From the NCBI RefSeq assembly GCF_001929375.1, contig NZ_MSGO01000038.1, forward strand, positions 136,220 to 200,219: DNA of 64,000 nucleotides. The letters run 5' to 3'. Shown here in pieces: positions 8,621 to 17,536 of this stretch (the stretch's first letter is position 1; each line of letters starts with the position of its first letter). The notes under the pieces were generated by a model, which was given only the letters and a program-made list of their open reading frames with translations, was not told where the DNA came from and did not search any database. This stretch comes from Actinomyces oris. Its GTDB lineage: Bacteria > Actinomycetota > Actinomycetes > Actinomycetales > Actinomycetaceae. A program made the translations under genes and the position numbers.

Positions 8621-9364
8621 TCAGGACATGAACATGCGGGCGCGCTGGCGCTCGTGCCGCATCTGGCTGATCTCGATCCCGGGCGCGGCGGCCCCCAGAT
8701 CCGTCTCGTCGAGGCCCCCGATCCGCCTGACTGCGGCGTAGACGTCCTCGCGCACCGAGGCGATGGCGCGCTGACCGGCGTCCTGCCCCAGGGGGATGGC
8801 TCGTACGGCGTTCTGCGTCAGTGAGACGACACTGGACTGGAGGTGGGCCGCCGTGACCGCCGCCGGCGGCGCCGCCAGCGCGTAGCCGGCGATCGCCAGC
8901 ACGATGGCGGGGTGGGAACGGCAGCCCCCGGTGTCCACGAGCGTCGCATAACGGCTCAGCAGCCTGTCGCCGTCGGTGCCTTCCAGGGCCAGGCGGGCGA
9001 TGGTGAGCAGCCGCCGTCCCATCGTCACTCCGGCCCGGCGCACCTGGATCGGCACCGCCTGAGCCACGAGGAGCTCGTCGAGGTGCGCGATCGCCTCCCA
9101 GTCGTCGGCCGCCACCGCCTCGAAGGCCAGCCTCAGCCCCAGCCCCTCGGAGAAGGTCAGCTGGGTGGACACGAGCGCGCGCAGCCAGGACACGAAGGAG
9201 GCCTCGCCGTCCACGACGCCCTCGCAGATGTAGGTCTCCAGCCCGAAGGAGTGGGAGAAGGCGCCCGTGGGCAGGGCGGAGTCGCACAGCTGGGCCAGCG
9301 GCAGCTGCCAGCCGGCGGGCTCGCCCCACTGCGGGTCGGGGGTGTCAGTGAGTGTGCTCGGCAT
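8621..9364 (-). CDS. ureF: Urease accessory protein UreF
   Basis: 247 residues. UreF acts in the UreDFG complex and gates GTPase-coupled nickel delivery. Family motifs are LPTGAFSHSFGLE near the N terminus and the C-terminal AVRAIPLGQDAGQR. The ATG at 9364 was chosen because the conserved sequence begins just after it and it overlaps the ureE 3' end by 20 bases, as is usual for tightly packed urease operons. Confidence 0.94.
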   Translation of the reverse strand: MPSTLTDTPDPQWGEPAGWQLPLAQLCDSALPTGAFSHSFGLETYICEGVVDGEASFVSWLRALVSTQLTFSEGLGLRLAFEAVAADDWEAIAHLDELLVAQAVPIQVRRAGVTMGRRLLTIARLALEGTDGDRLLSRYATLVDTGGCRSHPAIVLAIAGYALAAPPAAVTAAHLQSSVVSLTQNAVRAIPLGQDAGQRAIASVREDVYAAVRRIGGLDETDLGAAAPGIEISQMRHERQRARMFMS

Positions 9365-9836
9365 GACGGAAGGGGACGGGCATGGACCGTTCCATCCGCG
9401 CGTGACGCACCCCCAGGTGCTCCAGGTAGTGCTCGGCGGTGTGGTCGTACTGGATGACCATGACGCCGTCATGCCCCTCAAGGCCCGGGAAGGGCTCCTC
9501 GGGGCCGAAGAACTGGGCGGGCAGGTGCCGGTTGCCCAGGTTGTGGGCGACGACCCCCATCTCGCGCACCGTGGCGGGCGCGATGACCAGGACGTCGGTG
9601 GGCTCCAGGCGCACGACGACGATTCCGCGCTCGTTGCGAAGCAGGATGTCTCCCTCGCGCAGGTCCGGTGCGCCCGGCGCGAGCCGGATGCCGAGCTCGG
9701 TGCCGTGGTCGGAGCGCACTCGTTGGATGCGTTTCGTGAGATCGGCCAGAGGGAGGACCACGCTCTCAACGTGCACGTCCTCCAGGTCCTCGCCGGGCAG
9801 GTCGTGGATATTGCCTGAGATGGACTCGATGATCAT
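9345..9836 (-). CDS. ureE: Urease nickel metallochaperone UreE
   Basis: 163 residues. UreE binds nickel and passes it to UreG. The N-terminal domain contains the SDHGTELGIRL stretch, and the C-terminal domain carries the metal-site histidine in GNRHLPAQF. The tail ends HAEHTH, a short histidine-containing end instead of the long His-rich tails of some UreE proteins, so nickel storage capacity is probably modest. It lies 21 bases after ureC and overlaps ureF. Confidence 0.94.
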   Translation of the reverse strand: MIIESISGNIHDLPGEDLEDVHVESVVLPLADLTKRIQRVRSDHGTELGIRLAPGAPDLREGDILLRNERGIVVVRLEPTDVLVIAPATVREMGVVAHNLGNRHLPAQFFGPEEPFPGLEGHDGVMVIQYDHTAEHYLEHLGVRHARMERSMPVPFRHAEHTH

Positions 9837-9857
9837 GAAGGCTCCAGGATTGAGAGA

Positions 9858-11570
9858 TCAGAAGAGGAAGTAGCGCTGGGCCATGGCCAGGACCTGGGCG
9901 GGCTCGCAGGTGATCTTCTCGCCGTCGACGGTGACCTCGTAGGTCTCGGGATCGACGGTGAGCACCGGAGTGGCGTCGTTGAAGGCCATGTCCGCCTTCG
10001 TCAGCCGCCTGACCCCGCGGGCCGGGCAGATCTTCTTGCGCAGCCCCAGGCTCTGGGGCACTCCCGCGTCGATGGCCGCCTGGGACATGAAGGTGATCGA
10101 GTTCGACGCCGGCGCCGTCCCGTAACCGCCGAACATGGTGCGCATGAGCGTGGGCTCGGGGGTGGGGATCGAGGCGTTGGCGTCACCCATGACCGCCGAG
10201 GCGATCTGGCCGCCCTTGAGGATCAGGGACGGCTTGACCCCGAAGAAGGCGGGGTCCCACAGCACCAGGTCGGCCCACTTGCCCACCTCCACGCTGCCCA
10301 CGACCTCGGCGATCCCGTTGGTGCGGGCCGGGTTGATCGTGTACTTCGACACGTAGCGCTTGATGCGCAGGTTGTCGCCGCCCTGCGGGTCCCCGGCGAG
10401 CCTGCCGCGCGCCTTCTTCATCTGGTCGGCCACCTGCCAGGTGCGGATGACGACCTCGCCGACACGCCCCATGGCCTGGGAGTCCGACGACGTCATCGAG
10501 AACACGCCCAGGTCGTGCAGCACGTCCTCGGCCGCGATCGTCTCCGGACGGATACGCGAGTCGGCGAAGGCGACGTCCTCCGGGATGGCGGGGTTGAGGT
10601 GGTGGCACACCATGAGCATGTCGAGATGCTCCTCAGCGGTGTTGCGCGTGAAGGGCAGCGTCGGGTTGGTCGAGGACGGCAGGATGTTGGGGTCCTGCGC
10701 CAGGGTGATGATGTCGGGGGCATGGCCGCCGCCGGCGCCCTCGGTGTGGAAGGTGTGGATGACCCTCCCGCCGATCGCGCGGCGGGTGTCCTCAACGAAG
10801 CCGCACTCGTTGAGCGTGTCGGTGTGGATGGCCACCTGCACGTCGAACTCGTCGGCGACCTTGAGGGCCTCGTCGATGACGGCGTGCGTGGCGCCCCAGT
10901 CCTCGTGGATCTTGAAGCCGACCGCACCGGCGCGCAGCTGCTCGGCCAGAGGCTCCCGGGTCGAGGCGTGGCCCTTGCCCAGCAGGCCGATATTCATGGG
11001 GAAGTCCTCGACGGCCTGGAGCATGCGGGCCAGGTTCCACGCCCCGGGGGTGATCGTGGTGGCGTTGGTGCCGTCGGCGGGTCCTGTCCCTCCTCCGATC
11101 ATGGTGGTCACCCCCGAGGCCAGGGCGGTGGCGACCTGGGTGGGGGAGATGAAGTGAATGTGGGAGTCGATGCCTCCGGCCGTCAGGATGCGGTGCTCGC
11201 CGGCGATCACCTCCGTGGAGGCGCCGATGACGATGTCGACATCGTCCATGATGTCCGGGTTGCCCGCAGCGCCGATAGCGCTGATGACGCCGTCGCGGAT
11301 GGCGACGTCGGCCTTGTAGATGCCGGTGTGGTCGATGATGATCGCGTTGGTGATGACGGTGTCGGGGATGCCCTCGTCCCGCGTGCGCTGGCCGTTGTGG
11401 CCCATACCGTCACGGATGACCTTGCCGCCTCCGAAGACGGCCTCGTCACCACGGTGGGTCAGGTCCCGCTCGATCTGGGCGAAGAGGTCGGTGTCGGCCA
11501 GGCGGACGGCGTCCCCGGTGGTGGGGCCGTACAAGGCGGCATGCTCCCGACGGCTGAGTTCCTTGCTCAT
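9858..11570 (-). CDS. ureC: Urease alpha subunit, catalytic
   Basis: A 570-residue nickel amidohydrolase that hydrolyses urea to ammonia and carbamate. All active-site elements are visible: H137 and H139 (DSHIHF), carbamylated K220 (FKIHEDWG), H249 and H275, the flap C322-H323 (MVCHHLNP) and D363 (SSDSQAMG). Length is typical. It lies 17 bases after ureB with its own ribosome site. In oral Actinomyces the ammonia produced raises plaque pH and supplies nitrogen (family knowledge). Confidence 0.98.
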   Translation of the reverse strand: MSKELSRREHAALYGPTTGDAVRLADTDLFAQIERDLTHRGDEAVFGGGKVIRDGMGHNGQRTRDEGIPDTVITNAIIIDHTGIYKADVAIRDGVISAIGAAGNPDIMDDVDIVIGASTEVIAGEHRILTAGGIDSHIHFISPTQVATALASGVTTMIGGGTGPADGTNATTITPGAWNLARMLQAVEDFPMNIGLLGKGHASTREPLAEQLRAGAVGFKIHEDWGATHAVIDEALKVADEFDVQVAIHTDTLNECGFVEDTRRAIGGRVIHTFHTEGAGGGHAPDIITLAQDPNILPSSTNPTLPFTRNTAEEHLDMLMVCHHLNPAIPEDVAFADSRIRPETIAAEDVLHDLGVFSMTSSDSQAMGRVGEVVIRTWQVADQMKKARGRLAGDPQGGDNLRIKRYVSKYTINPARTNGIAEVVGSVEVGKWADLVLWDPAFFGVKPSLILKGGQIASAVMGDANASIPTPEPTLMRTMFGGYGTAPASNSITFMSQAAIDAGVPQSLGLRKKICPARGVRRLTKADMAFNDATPVLTVDPETYEVTVDGEKITCEPAQVLAMAQRYFLF

Positions 11571-11587
11571 GATGTGCTCCTGTGCTC

Positions 11588-11899
11588 TCAGCCCTCGACC
11601 GGGCCGTTCGTCTCGCCTGCCAGTCCGAAGACTCGTCGCGCTCCCGCCAGCGCCACCAGGCGGACTGGTCGGGAGTCGCCCGGCTCGAAGCGAACCGCGG
11701 TTCCGGCCGGAATGTCGAGGCGGAAACCACGAGCGGCCCGCCGGTCGAAGGACAGCGCGGAGTTGACCTCGGCGAAGTGGAAGTGCGAACCGACCTGAAT
11801 GGGACGGTCCCCGGTGTTGATGACGTCGAGACGGAGGGTGGGGCGGCCCTCGTTGATGGTGATGGTGCCGCCCGCGAGTCGGTACTCTCCGGGGATCAT
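11588..11899 (-). CDS. ureB: Urease beta subunit
   Basis: A 103-residue structural subunit that packs with UreA and UreC in the (ABC)3 enzyme. Conserved features include MIPGEYRL at the start, [20 protein letters not shown] and the [10 protein letters not shown] motif. Separate A and B chains, rather than the fused form of Helicobacter, are the common bacterial arrangement. The start overlaps the ureA stop by four bases (ATGA). Confidence 0.97.
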   Translation of the reverse strand: MIPGEYRLAGGTITINEGRPTLRLDVINTGDRPIQVGSHFHFAEVNSALSFDRRAARGFRLDIPAGTAVRFEPGDSRPVRLVALAGARRVFGLAGETNGPVEG

Positions 11900-12210
11900 G
11901 GCAGCCTCCTGCGAATCGGGTCGTGGACGGAGACGAGCTTGGTCCCGTCGGGGAAGGTCGCCTCCACCTGGACCGCGCGGATCATCTCGGGGACTCCCTC
12001 CATGACGTCGTCGTAGGTCAGCAGGGTGGTCCCGTAGGCCATGAGATCCGTGGCAGTGCGCCCTTCGCGGGCCCCCTCGAGGATCTCAGCGGTGATGTAG
12101 GCGACTGCCTCGGGGTGATTGAGACGGATGCCCCTGTCCTTGCGTCTTCGTGCCAGGTCTGCGGCGACGACGATGAGTAGCTTCTCCTGCTCACGAGGGG
12201 TGAGGTGCAT
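11896..12210 (-). CDS. ureA: Urease gamma subunit
   Basis: A 104-residue urease subunit, first gene of the operon. The start at 12210 was chosen because the family N terminus [12 protein letters not shown] begins there and a GGGAGAG ribosome site precedes it; an in-frame ATG at 12288 would add 26 residues absent from the family. Conserved blocks include [21 protein letters not shown] and [14 protein letters not shown]. ureB overlaps its stop. A candidate promoter with a palindrome lies upstream at 12278-12316. Confidence 0.96.
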   Translation of the reverse strand: MHLTPREQEKLLIVVAADLARRRKDRGIRLNHPEAVAYITAEILEGAREGRTATDLMAYGTTLLTYDDVMEGVPEMIRAVQVEATFPDGTKLVSVHDPIRRRLP

Positions 12211-12277
12211 CGGGGCTCTCCCAGAGACGGTTCTAAGCGGGCGCATAGGCGCGAGCTTGTCCGCACACGACGGACGC

Positions 12278-12316
12278 TTTATAGGCAATGCCTGGCATGT
12301 TGCGGAAATATTTCCG
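12278..12316 (-). promoter_or_regulatory. Candidate urease promoter with 14-base perfect palindrome
   Basis: On the minus strand a weak -35 (TTCCGC, 12307-12302) and a -10-like TATAAA (12283-12278) are 18 bases apart. The perfect palindrome CGGAAATATTTCCG (12303-12316) overlaps the -35 and so looks like an operator. The next dyad, ATGCC and GGCAT around 12289-12299, lies in the spacer. The regulator is unknown; nitrogen or nickel control is possible. No other feature was seen in the gap 12211-12441. Confidence 0.45.
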
Positions 12317-12441
12317 GCTGTTGAGTGGTGAGGTTCAGGGTGCTCCTGCCTCGCTGGTTTTCCGCGTCATGGTGGGGTGAGACTGATTGTGGTTGACGTG
12401 CCATCAATCGTCGGCGACTGACATCGATGCTGAGGAAAAGA

Positions 12442-12477
12442 AGGGCCGGGATGCGTGCTGATGCGCATCCCGGCCCT
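12442..12477 (-). terminator. Terminator of the cysteine-free ribosomal protein operon
   Basis: Perfect 14-base inverted repeat (12442-12455 and 12464-12477) with an 8-base loop, 20 bases past the rpmJ stop. It is followed on the minus strand by a short T-rich run (CTTTTCCTC). Confidence 0.75.
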
Positions 12478-12496
12478 GCGTGGGTGGTGGTGAGTG

Positions 12497-12619
12497 TCAG
12501 CCCTGGCGGGCCTTGAGACGGGGGTTCTTCTTGTTGATGACGTAGGTGTGGCCGCGGCGTCGGACCACCTTGGACCCCGGCTGCTTGGCCAGGGACCGGA
12601 TCGAGGCACGAACCTTCAT
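12497..12619 (-). CDS. rpmJ: 50S ribosomal protein L36, zinc-independent paralogue
   Basis: A 40-residue protein beginning [19 protein letters not shown] and ending RLKARQG. Canonical zinc-binding L36 carries a C-C-C-H ribbon; this copy has no cysteine, so it is the C-minus form made under zinc starvation. The ATG has a good ribosome site (AAAGGAG). It is the last gene of the rpmB-rpmG-rpsN-rpmE-rpmJ series on this strand, followed by a strong terminator. Confidence 0.93.
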   Translation of the reverse strand: MKVRASIRSLAKQPGSKVVRRRGHTYVINKKNPRLKARQG

Positions 12620-12698
12620 GCCGGCTCCTTTCCTTCTTCGTGTCCAGTGAGGGCGGTGAGAGATCGAGGGGGCGGGGCTGCGCGCCCCGCCTGTGCGC

Positions 12699-12950
12699 CT
12701 ACCGCTTGCGCTTGCCGTAGCGGCGCTCGAACTTCTCCACCCGGCCGGCCGTGTCCAGGATCTTGCCCTGGCCGGTCCAGAACGGGTGCGAGGCGCTGGA
12801 GACCTCGACGTCGTAGACCGGGTAGGTGTTGCCGTCCTCCCACTCGATGGTCTCCGACGACGTCAGGGTCGAACGGGTCAGGAAGGCGAAGTCGGCGGAC
12901 TTGTCGCGAAAGACGATGGGCTGGTAGCTGGGGTGGATCCCAGGACGCAT
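12699..12950 (-). CDS. rpmE: 50S ribosomal protein L31 type B, zinc-independent
   Basis: An 83-residue type B L31 ([16 protein letters not shown] at the start, [19 protein letters not shown] near the end). The CxxC of zinc-binding L31 is absent. The true start is the ATG at 12950, where the conserved sequence begins, preceded by AAGGAG. A 145-base gap separates it from rpsN and contains a hairpin at 13046-13071, so expression of rpmE-rpmJ may be partly uncoupled from the upstream three genes. Confidence 0.94.
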   Translation of the reverse strand: MRPGIHPSYQPIVFRDKSADFAFLTRSTLTSSETIEWEDGNTYPVYDVEVSSASHPFWTGQGKILDTAGRVEKFERRYGKRKR

Positions 12951-13045
12951 ACGAGCTCCTTGGATGGGGGTGAATGTGAGAACTGACGTGGTGAACGAGT
13001 GCCGGCGGCGGCGCTGCGAGGGGGTGGTTACGACTGCGGCGCGCC

Positions 13046-13071
13046 GCGAGCCCCGGCGGGTGCGGGCTCGC
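13046..13071 (-). terminator. Possible attenuator hairpin between rpsN and rpmE
   Basis: An 8-base inverted repeat (GCGAGCCC at 13046-13053, complement at 13064-13071) with a 10-base loop in the only long gap of the operon. No T tract follows, so it may be an attenuator or processing site. Confidence 0.35.
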
Positions 13072-13095
13072 AGGCCCCGTCCCGCCCGCACCCGC

Positions 13096-13401
13096 CTACC
13101 AGGAGGACTTGACGATGCCCGGCAGCTCGCCGCGCAGCGCCATCTGGCGGAAACGCACCCGGGAGGTCCCGGTGACGCGCAGGTGCCCGCGCGGGCGGCC
13201 GTCGACCGCGTCACGCCGACGCAGGCGAGTGGGGGAGGCGTCGCGCGGCAGCGCGTGCAGCGCCGCCATTGCCTCATCGCGCTCGTCCTGGCTCAGGTGG
13301 GGGTTGACTGAGGTCCGCTTGAGCTCGGCGCGGCGCTCTGCGTAGCGCTCCACCACCTGCTGGCGTCGCAGCTCGGCGGCGATCTTGGACTTCTTGGCCA
13401 T
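13096..13401 (-). CDS. rpsN: 30S ribosomal protein S14, zinc-independent paralogue
   Basis: 101 residues, the long cysteine-free form of S14 (the zinc-binding form is about 61 residues with two CxxC motifs). It ends with the conserved [18 protein letters not shown]. It replaces the zinc-containing copy when zinc is scarce. Its ATG overlaps the rpmG stop by one base, so translation is probably coupled. Confidence 0.96.
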   Translation of the reverse strand: MAKKSKIAAELRRQQVVERYAERRAELKRTSVNPHLSQDERDEAMAALHALPRDASPTRLRRRDAVDGRPRGHLRVTGTSRVRFRQMALRGELPGIVKSSW

Positions 13402-13574
13402 CAGCGCGACTCCTTGTACTCCACGTGCCGGCGCACCACCGGATCGAACTTGCGCAGGACCAGCCGGTCGGGGGTGTTGCGGCGGTTCTTACGGGTCACG
13501 TAGGTGTGGCCCGTCCCCGCGGTGGAGACCATCTTGATGATCGGCCGCAGGTCCTTCCCCTTGGCTCCGCTCAT
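13401..13574 (-). CDS. rpmG: 50S ribosomal protein L33, zinc-independent paralogue
   Basis: 57 residues: it starts [18 protein letters not shown] and contains [19 protein letters not shown]. The two CxxC motifs of zinc-binding L33 are missing. The start codon overlaps the rpmB stop (ATGA) and the stop shares a base with the rpsN start, giving a translationally coupled rpmB-rpmG-rpsN set. Confidence 0.95.
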   Translation of the reverse strand: MSGAKGKDLRPIIKMVSTAGTGHTYVTRKNRRNTPDRLVLRKFDPVVRRHVEYKESR

Positions 13575-13810
13575 GACAGCTTCTCCCCCCGGGCGAGCAT
13601 CTGAGCCACGACGACGTCAATGCCCAGTTTGTCGATCGTGCGGATACCCTTGGCGGACACCGTCAGGCGCACGGTGCGGCCCAAGGATGGCACCCAGTAG
13701 CGCTTGCGCTGCAGGTTGGGGTTCCAGCGCCGGGGTGTGCGCTTGTGGGAGTGGGAGACGGACCGGCCGAAGACAGGCCGGGTCCCCGTGACTTGGCAGT
13801 AGGTGGTCAT
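13571..13810 (-). CDS. rpmB: 50S ribosomal protein L28, zinc-independent paralogue
   Basis: A 79-residue L28 that lacks the paired CxxC zinc motifs; only the common CQVTG cysteine near the N terminus remains. The ATG at 13810 was chosen because [12 protein letters not shown] fits the family, and TATGAT at 13823-13818 lies seven bases upstream, implying a leaderless mRNA. It is the first gene of the zinc-sparing operon, directly behind a Zur-type box. Confidence 0.95.
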   Translation of the reverse strand: MTTYCQVTGTRPVFGRSVSHSHKRTPRRWNPNLQRKRYWVPSLGRTVRLTVSAKGIRTIDKLGIDVVVAQMLARGEKLS

Positions 13811-13817
13811 GACGAGC

Positions 13818-13838
13818 ATCATATAAGAATGATTCTCA
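13818..13838. promoter_or_regulatory. Zur-type operator overlapping the rpmB promoter
   Basis: TAAGAATGATTCTCA (13824-13838) is symmetric apart from one base pair and the centre, and matches the actinobacterial Zur pattern TGAnAATnATTnTCA closely. It directly adjoins the minus-strand -10 TATGAT (13823-13818) and lies 27 bases before the GTG of the divergent Mrf-like gene, so one zinc-loaded Zur dimer could repress both directions. A Zur gene is not in the window. Confidence 0.8.
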
Positions 13839-13865
13839 GTTTCGTCAACTCTGCTGGAGGACCTC

Positions 13866-15077
13866 GTGACCGATCCCTCGGATGACTTTGCCGGCAACTT
13901 CGCTGACATCCCCGGCTCCCCGGCCGCAGCCGGCGGCCGCCACACCCTGGCCGTCATCGGCGCCGTCGACCCCGCCCTGCTGGACCTGGTCGATCTCGCC
14001 CTGGCCGGCCAGGACGCCGTCGTCATCCGCTCCGGGCTCCGCTTCGGCGCCGACGAGGAGGCCGGGAGCGGCGACGCCGCCGACGACCTGGTCCGGCTCG
14101 TCAGCCACAGCTCGGCCGAGGGCTTCGACGACGAACCGGTCACACTTGACGTCCCCATGCCCTTCACCTGCCCCACCTGCTCCCTGCGGGAGGTCCTGGC
14201 CGCCGTCGCCCAGGACCGCGCCGCCCAGGAGCCGGGCGGCACCACTGTCATCCTCCTGCCGGCGGCCATCGAGCTCGCCCACCTCCTGCCCGGACTGGCC
14301 GAGGAGCTCGCCGGCACCGGCGTGAGACTGGCCGGAGCCGGCCACGTCCTGGACGCCACGACCGCCCTGGACGAGCTCCTCGAGCACCGCCTGCTGAACG
14401 CCTTCCCCGGTGACTGTCGCTGCACGGGCGCCGTCCACCTGAACAACCTCGGATACGCCGACGTCGTCCTGGCCCTGGGACGTGACGAGGACCCCGCCGG
14501 GGCCGACCTCATCGAGCACCTGCGCCCTCACGACGCCCTCCTGCTCCCGGGGCTCGACGCGCCCCTCCTGGAGACCCTCGCCTCCCTCACCCACGACGTC
14601 GCCGCCTCCCTGAGCCGCATCCACCCCGCCACCACCAGCGCCTGGGGCGGCCCCGACGAGCACGGCGTGTGGACCCTGGACCTCAGCGCCACCCTGCCCT
14701 TCCACCCCGGACGCCTGCGGTCCCTCGTCGTCGACCTGGCCGGTCAGGGCCTGTGCGCTCGCGGCTGCTTCTGGCTGCCCAGCCGCCCCGGCCGGGTGTG
14801 CACCTGGGAGGTCGCCGGAGGCGCCGTGAGCGTCGGCGACGCCGGAACCTGGGCGGAGGTCCCGGCTACCCCTTCCGCCGCCGGCGACGATGCCGCCGGC
14901 GAGCCCCGCTGCCACCTCGTGGTCACCGGCGTGGGCGATGAGGAGATGCGCGAGCAGGTGCGCCGCGCCTTCGCCCGGATCCTCCTGCGCCCCGAGGAGA
15001 TGGCCCAGGCCCTGGCCTGGATCGGCGCCGACGACGGCCTGGGCGACTGGTTCGGGCAGGAGGACCAGGAGGGCTGA
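13866..15077 (+). CDS. CobW-C-domain protein with CPTC motif and no P-loop (Mrf-like)
   Basis: 403 residues resembling COG0523/CobW proteins but degenerate. Where the GTPase Walker A should be (about 27-36, [10 protein letters not shown]) there is no GxxGxGKT, and no NKxD is present. A CPTC motif lies at 102-105. The C-terminal CobW_C domain (about 270-385) has FHPGRL and [11 protein letters not shown]. This pattern matches mycobacterial Mrf, which with Mpy drives ribosome hibernation in zinc starvation, and whose gene sits with cysteine-free ribosomal protein genes. Here it is divergent from such an operon and shares its Zur box. The GTG start has a CTGGAGG site. Function in this organism is inferred; a metallochaperone role is the alternative. 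Confidence 0.78.
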   Translation: MTDPSDDFAGNFADIPGSPAAAGGRHTLAVIGAVDPALLDLVDLALAGQDAVVIRSGLRFGADEEAGSGDAADDLVRLVSHSSAEGFDDEPVTLDVPMPFTCPTCSLREVLAAVAQDRAAQEPGGTTVILLPAAIELAHLLPGLAEELAGTGVRLAGAGHVLDATTALDELLEHRLLNAFPGDCRCTGAVHLNNLGYADVVLALGRDEDPAGADLIEHLRPHDALLLPGLDAPLLETLASLTHDVAASLSRIHPATTSAWGGPDEHGVWTLDLSATLPFHPGRLRSLVVDLAGQGLCARGCFWLPSRPGRVCTWEVAGGAVSVGDAGTWAEVPATPSAAGDDAAGEPRCHLVVTGVGDEEMREQVRRAFARILLRPEEMAQALAWIGADDGLGDWFGQEDQEG

Positions 15078-15135
15078 GCGCCCACCCCACGGCGCGAGCC
15101 CCACCCCAAGGCGGCACGGCTCCGCCCCGGCGCGG

Positions 15136-15141
15136 TAGGGT
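15136..15141 (+). promoter_or_regulatory. -10 element for the glyA-folD transcript
   Basis: TAGGGT, about seven bases before the expected 5' end of the riboswitch. No convincing -35 was seen. Confidence 0.45.
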
Positions 15142-15146
15142 GTCCC

Positions 15147-15221
15147 CGTCGCGACTGGCGCCGGGTGGATCACCACCGGGGAGCGGCACGAACACGACTC
15201 CGGGGTCGCCCGCCTGGGCCA
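15147..15221 (+). promoter_or_regulatory. ZTP/ZMP (pfl) riboswitch
   Basis: The conserved pieces of the pfl motif occur in order: GCGACTGGCG (15151-15160), GGTGGATCACCACCGGGGAG (15164-15183), a variable hairpin, and CGCCTGGGC (15211-15219), which closes the pseudoknot. This class senses ZMP/ZTP, signals of 10-formyl-THF shortage, and is known upstream of glyA, folD and purine genes. The downstream genes here are glyA-folD. A hairpin with GCGCAC and GTGCGC (15240-15272) before the ribosome site is a candidate expression platform. Confidence 0.85.
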
Positions 15222-15291
15222 CGGATCGCCCACCAGTGCGCGCACAGCCGCCTGCCACGGCGCAGCGTGCGCCCCACACCTGAGGAGAGAC

Positions 15292-16602
15292 ATGACCGCG
15301 CAAGCCGTCACCCCGTCCCTGAACCAGCCGCTGGCCGAGCTCGACCCGGACATCGCCGAGGTCCTCACCGGCGAGCTCGCCCGCCAGCGCGAGACCCTGG
15401 AGATGATCGCCTCGGAGAACTTCGTTCCCCGGGCCGTCCTGGAGTGCCAGGGATCGGTCCTGACCAACAAGTACGCGGAGGGCTACCCGGGGCGCCGCTA
15501 CTACGGCGGCTGCGAGGTCGTCGACGTCGCCGAGTCCCTGGCCATTGAGCGCGCCAAGGCCGTCTTCGACGCCGAGTGGGCCAACGTCCAGCCCCACTCC
15601 GGGGCTCAGGCCAACGCCGCCGTCCTCCACGCCCTGGCCACCCCCGGCGACACTCTCCTGGGCCTGTCCCTGGCCCACGGCGGCCACCTCACGCACGGCA
15701 TGAAGATCAACTTCTCCGGCAAGAACTACAACGCCACCGCCTACGGCGTGGACGAGACCACCATGCGCATCGAGATGGACCAGGTGCGCGAGGCCGCCCT
15801 GCGCGAGCGTCCCACGGTCATCATCGCCGGCTGGTCCGCCTACCCCCGTCACCTCGACTTCGCCGCCTTCCGCTCCATCGCCGACGAGGTCGGCGCCGCC
15901 CTGTGGGTGGACATGGCCCACTTCGCCGGGCTCGTCGCCGCCGGCCTGCACCCCAACCCCGTCCCGCACGCCGACGTCGTGTCCACCACCGTCCACAAGA
16001 CCCTGGGCGGCCCCCGCTCCGGCATGCTCCTGTCCAGCCGCGCCGAGCAGTGGGGCAAGAAGCTCAACTCCGCCGTCTTCCCCGGCCAGCAGGGCGGCCC
16101 CCTCATGCACGTCATCGCCGCCAAGGCCGTGGCCATGAAGATCGCCGGCACCGAGGAGTTCCGCGAGCGCCAGGAGCGCACCGTGCGCGGCGCCGCCATC
16201 ATCGCCGAGCGCCTGGGGGCCGACGACGTGCGTGCCGCCGGCGTCAGCCTGGTCACCGGAGGCACCGACGTCCACCTGGTGCTGGTGGACCTGCGCGACT
16301 CCTCCCTGGACGGCCAGCAGGCCGAGGACCTCCTGCACACCGCCGGCATCACGGTCAACCGCAACGCCGTCCCCTTCGACCCGCGGCCCCCGCGCGTCAC
16401 CTCCGGCCTGCGCATCGGCACCCCCGCCCTGGCCACCCGCGGCTTCGGTGACGCCGAGTTCACCGAGGTCGCCGACATCATCGCCGCCACCCTCGTCCAA
16501 GGCGCCGCCGGCACCGCCGATGACGAGACCCTGGCGACCTTGCGCGGCCGCGTGCGAGCCCTGACCGACGCCTTCCCCCTCTACCCGGGGCTGGACCAGT
16601 GA
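15292..16602 (+). CDS. glyA: Serine hydroxymethyltransferase
   Basis: A 436-residue PLP enzyme converting serine and THF to glycine and 5,10-methylene-THF. Family blocks: [12 protein letters not shown] (35-46), [15 protein letters not shown] (59-73), the aspartate of [10 protein letters not shown] that pairs with the PLP nitrogen, and Schiff-base K236 in [14 protein letters not shown]. The ATG follows a GAGGAGA site. A ZTP riboswitch lies upstream and folD overlaps downstream by four bases, so both genes respond to folate status. Confidence 0.98.
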   Translation: MTAQAVTPSLNQPLAELDPDIAEVLTGELARQRETLEMIASENFVPRAVLECQGSVLTNKYAEGYPGRRYYGGCEVVDVAESLAIERAKAVFDAEWANVQPHSGAQANAAVLHALATPGDTLLGLSLAHGGHLTHGMKINFSGKNYNATAYGVDETTMRIEMDQVREAALRERPTVIIAGWSAYPRHLDFAAFRSIADEVGAALWVDMAHFAGLVAAGLHPNPVPHADVVSTTVHKTLGGPRSGMLLSSRAEQWGKKLNSAVFPGQQGGPLMHVIAAKAVAMKIAGTEEFRERQERTVRGAAIIAERLGADDVRAAGVSLVTGGTDVHLVLVDLRDSSLDGQQAEDLLHTAGITVNRNAVPFDPRPPRVTSGLRIGTPALATRGFGDAEFTEVADIIAATLVQGAAGTADDETLATLRGRVRALTDAFPLYPGLDQ

Positions 16603-17495
16603 GGGCGCCCTGGAGCGGGGCGGCCCGGGTCCTGGACGGCAAGGCCACGGCCGCCGCCCTCAAGGCGGAGCTCAAGGAGCGTGTCGCGGCGCTGCGCGAG
16701 CGCGGAGTCACTCCCGGCCTGGGCACGGTCCTGGTGGGGGAGGATCCCGGCAGCGTCAAGTACGTCGCCGGTAAGCACGCCGACTGCGCCGAGGTCGGCA
16801 TCCTCTCCATCCGCGAGGACCTGCCGGCCAGCGCCACCCAGGCCGAGGTGGCCGCCGCCGTCGACCGCCTCAACGCCGCCGACGCCTGCACCGGCTACAT
16901 CGTCCAGCTCCCGCTGCCGGCGGGCGTGGACACCAACGCGATCCTGGAGCGCGTCGACCCGGACAAGGACGCCGACGGCCTGCACCCCACCAACCTGGGG
17001 CGCCTGGTACTGCGGGCCTCCGGGCCCATCGACTCGCCCCTGCCCTGCACGCCGCGCGGCTGCATCGAGCTCATGGAGCGCCACGGCATCGACCTGGCCG
17101 GCCGCAACGTGTGCGTCGTCGGCCGCGGGGTCACGGTGGGCCGCTCCATCGGCCTGCTCCTGGGCCGCAAGGACGTCAACGCCACCGTGGACATCTGCCA
17201 CACCGGCACCACGGACCTGGCCGAGCACGTGCGCCGGGCCGACGTCGTCATCTCGGCGGCCGGCAGCCCCGGCATCATCACCCCGGAGATGGTCGCCCCC
17301 GGCGCCGTCGTCCTGGACGTGGGCGTCTCGCGCGTCGTCGACCCCGCCACCGGCAAGGGCCGCATAGCCGGTGACGTCGCCGACGGCGTCGATGAGGTGG
17401 CCTCCTGGCTCTCGCCCAACCCCGGCGGCGTGGGGCCCATGACCCGCGCCCTGCTGCTGGCCAACGTGGTCGAGACCGCGGAGCGCTCGCTCTAG
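16599..17495 (+). CDS. folD: Methylenetetrahydrofolate dehydrogenase/cyclohydrolase
   Basis: A 298-residue bifunctional enzyme interconverting 5,10-methylene-THF and 10-formyl-THF with NADP. Motifs: SVKYVAGKH with the catalytic lysine, [13 protein letters not shown], and the NADP-binding loop [13 protein letters not shown] followed by [11 protein letters not shown]. The GTG start overlaps the glyA stop (GTGA), which fixes it and implies coupling. The product feeds purine synthesis, consistent with the riboswitch. A weak six-base hairpin follows at 17495-17509. Confidence 0.97.
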   Translation: MRAPWSGAARVLDGKATAAALKAELKERVAALRERGVTPGLGTVLVGEDPGSVKYVAGKHADCAEVGILSIREDLPASATQAEVAAAVDRLNAADACTGYIVQLPLPAGVDTNAILERVDPDKDADGLHPTNLGRLVLRASGPIDSPLPCTPRGCIELMERHGIDLAGRNVCVVGRGVTVGRSIGLLLGRKDVNATVDICHTGTTDLAEHVRRADVVISAAGSPGIITPEMVAPGAVVLDVGVSRVVDPATGKGRIAGDVADGVDEVASWLSPNPGGVGPMTRALLLANVVETAERSL

Positions 17496-17536
17496 AGGGC
17501 GCCGCCCTCGTCTGACCGGCCGATAACCTTGAGGTC

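Noticed and set aside
12211-12288. N-terminal extension of ureA by 26 residues
   Set aside because: The extension does not resemble UreA and a good ribosome site precedes the internal ATG.
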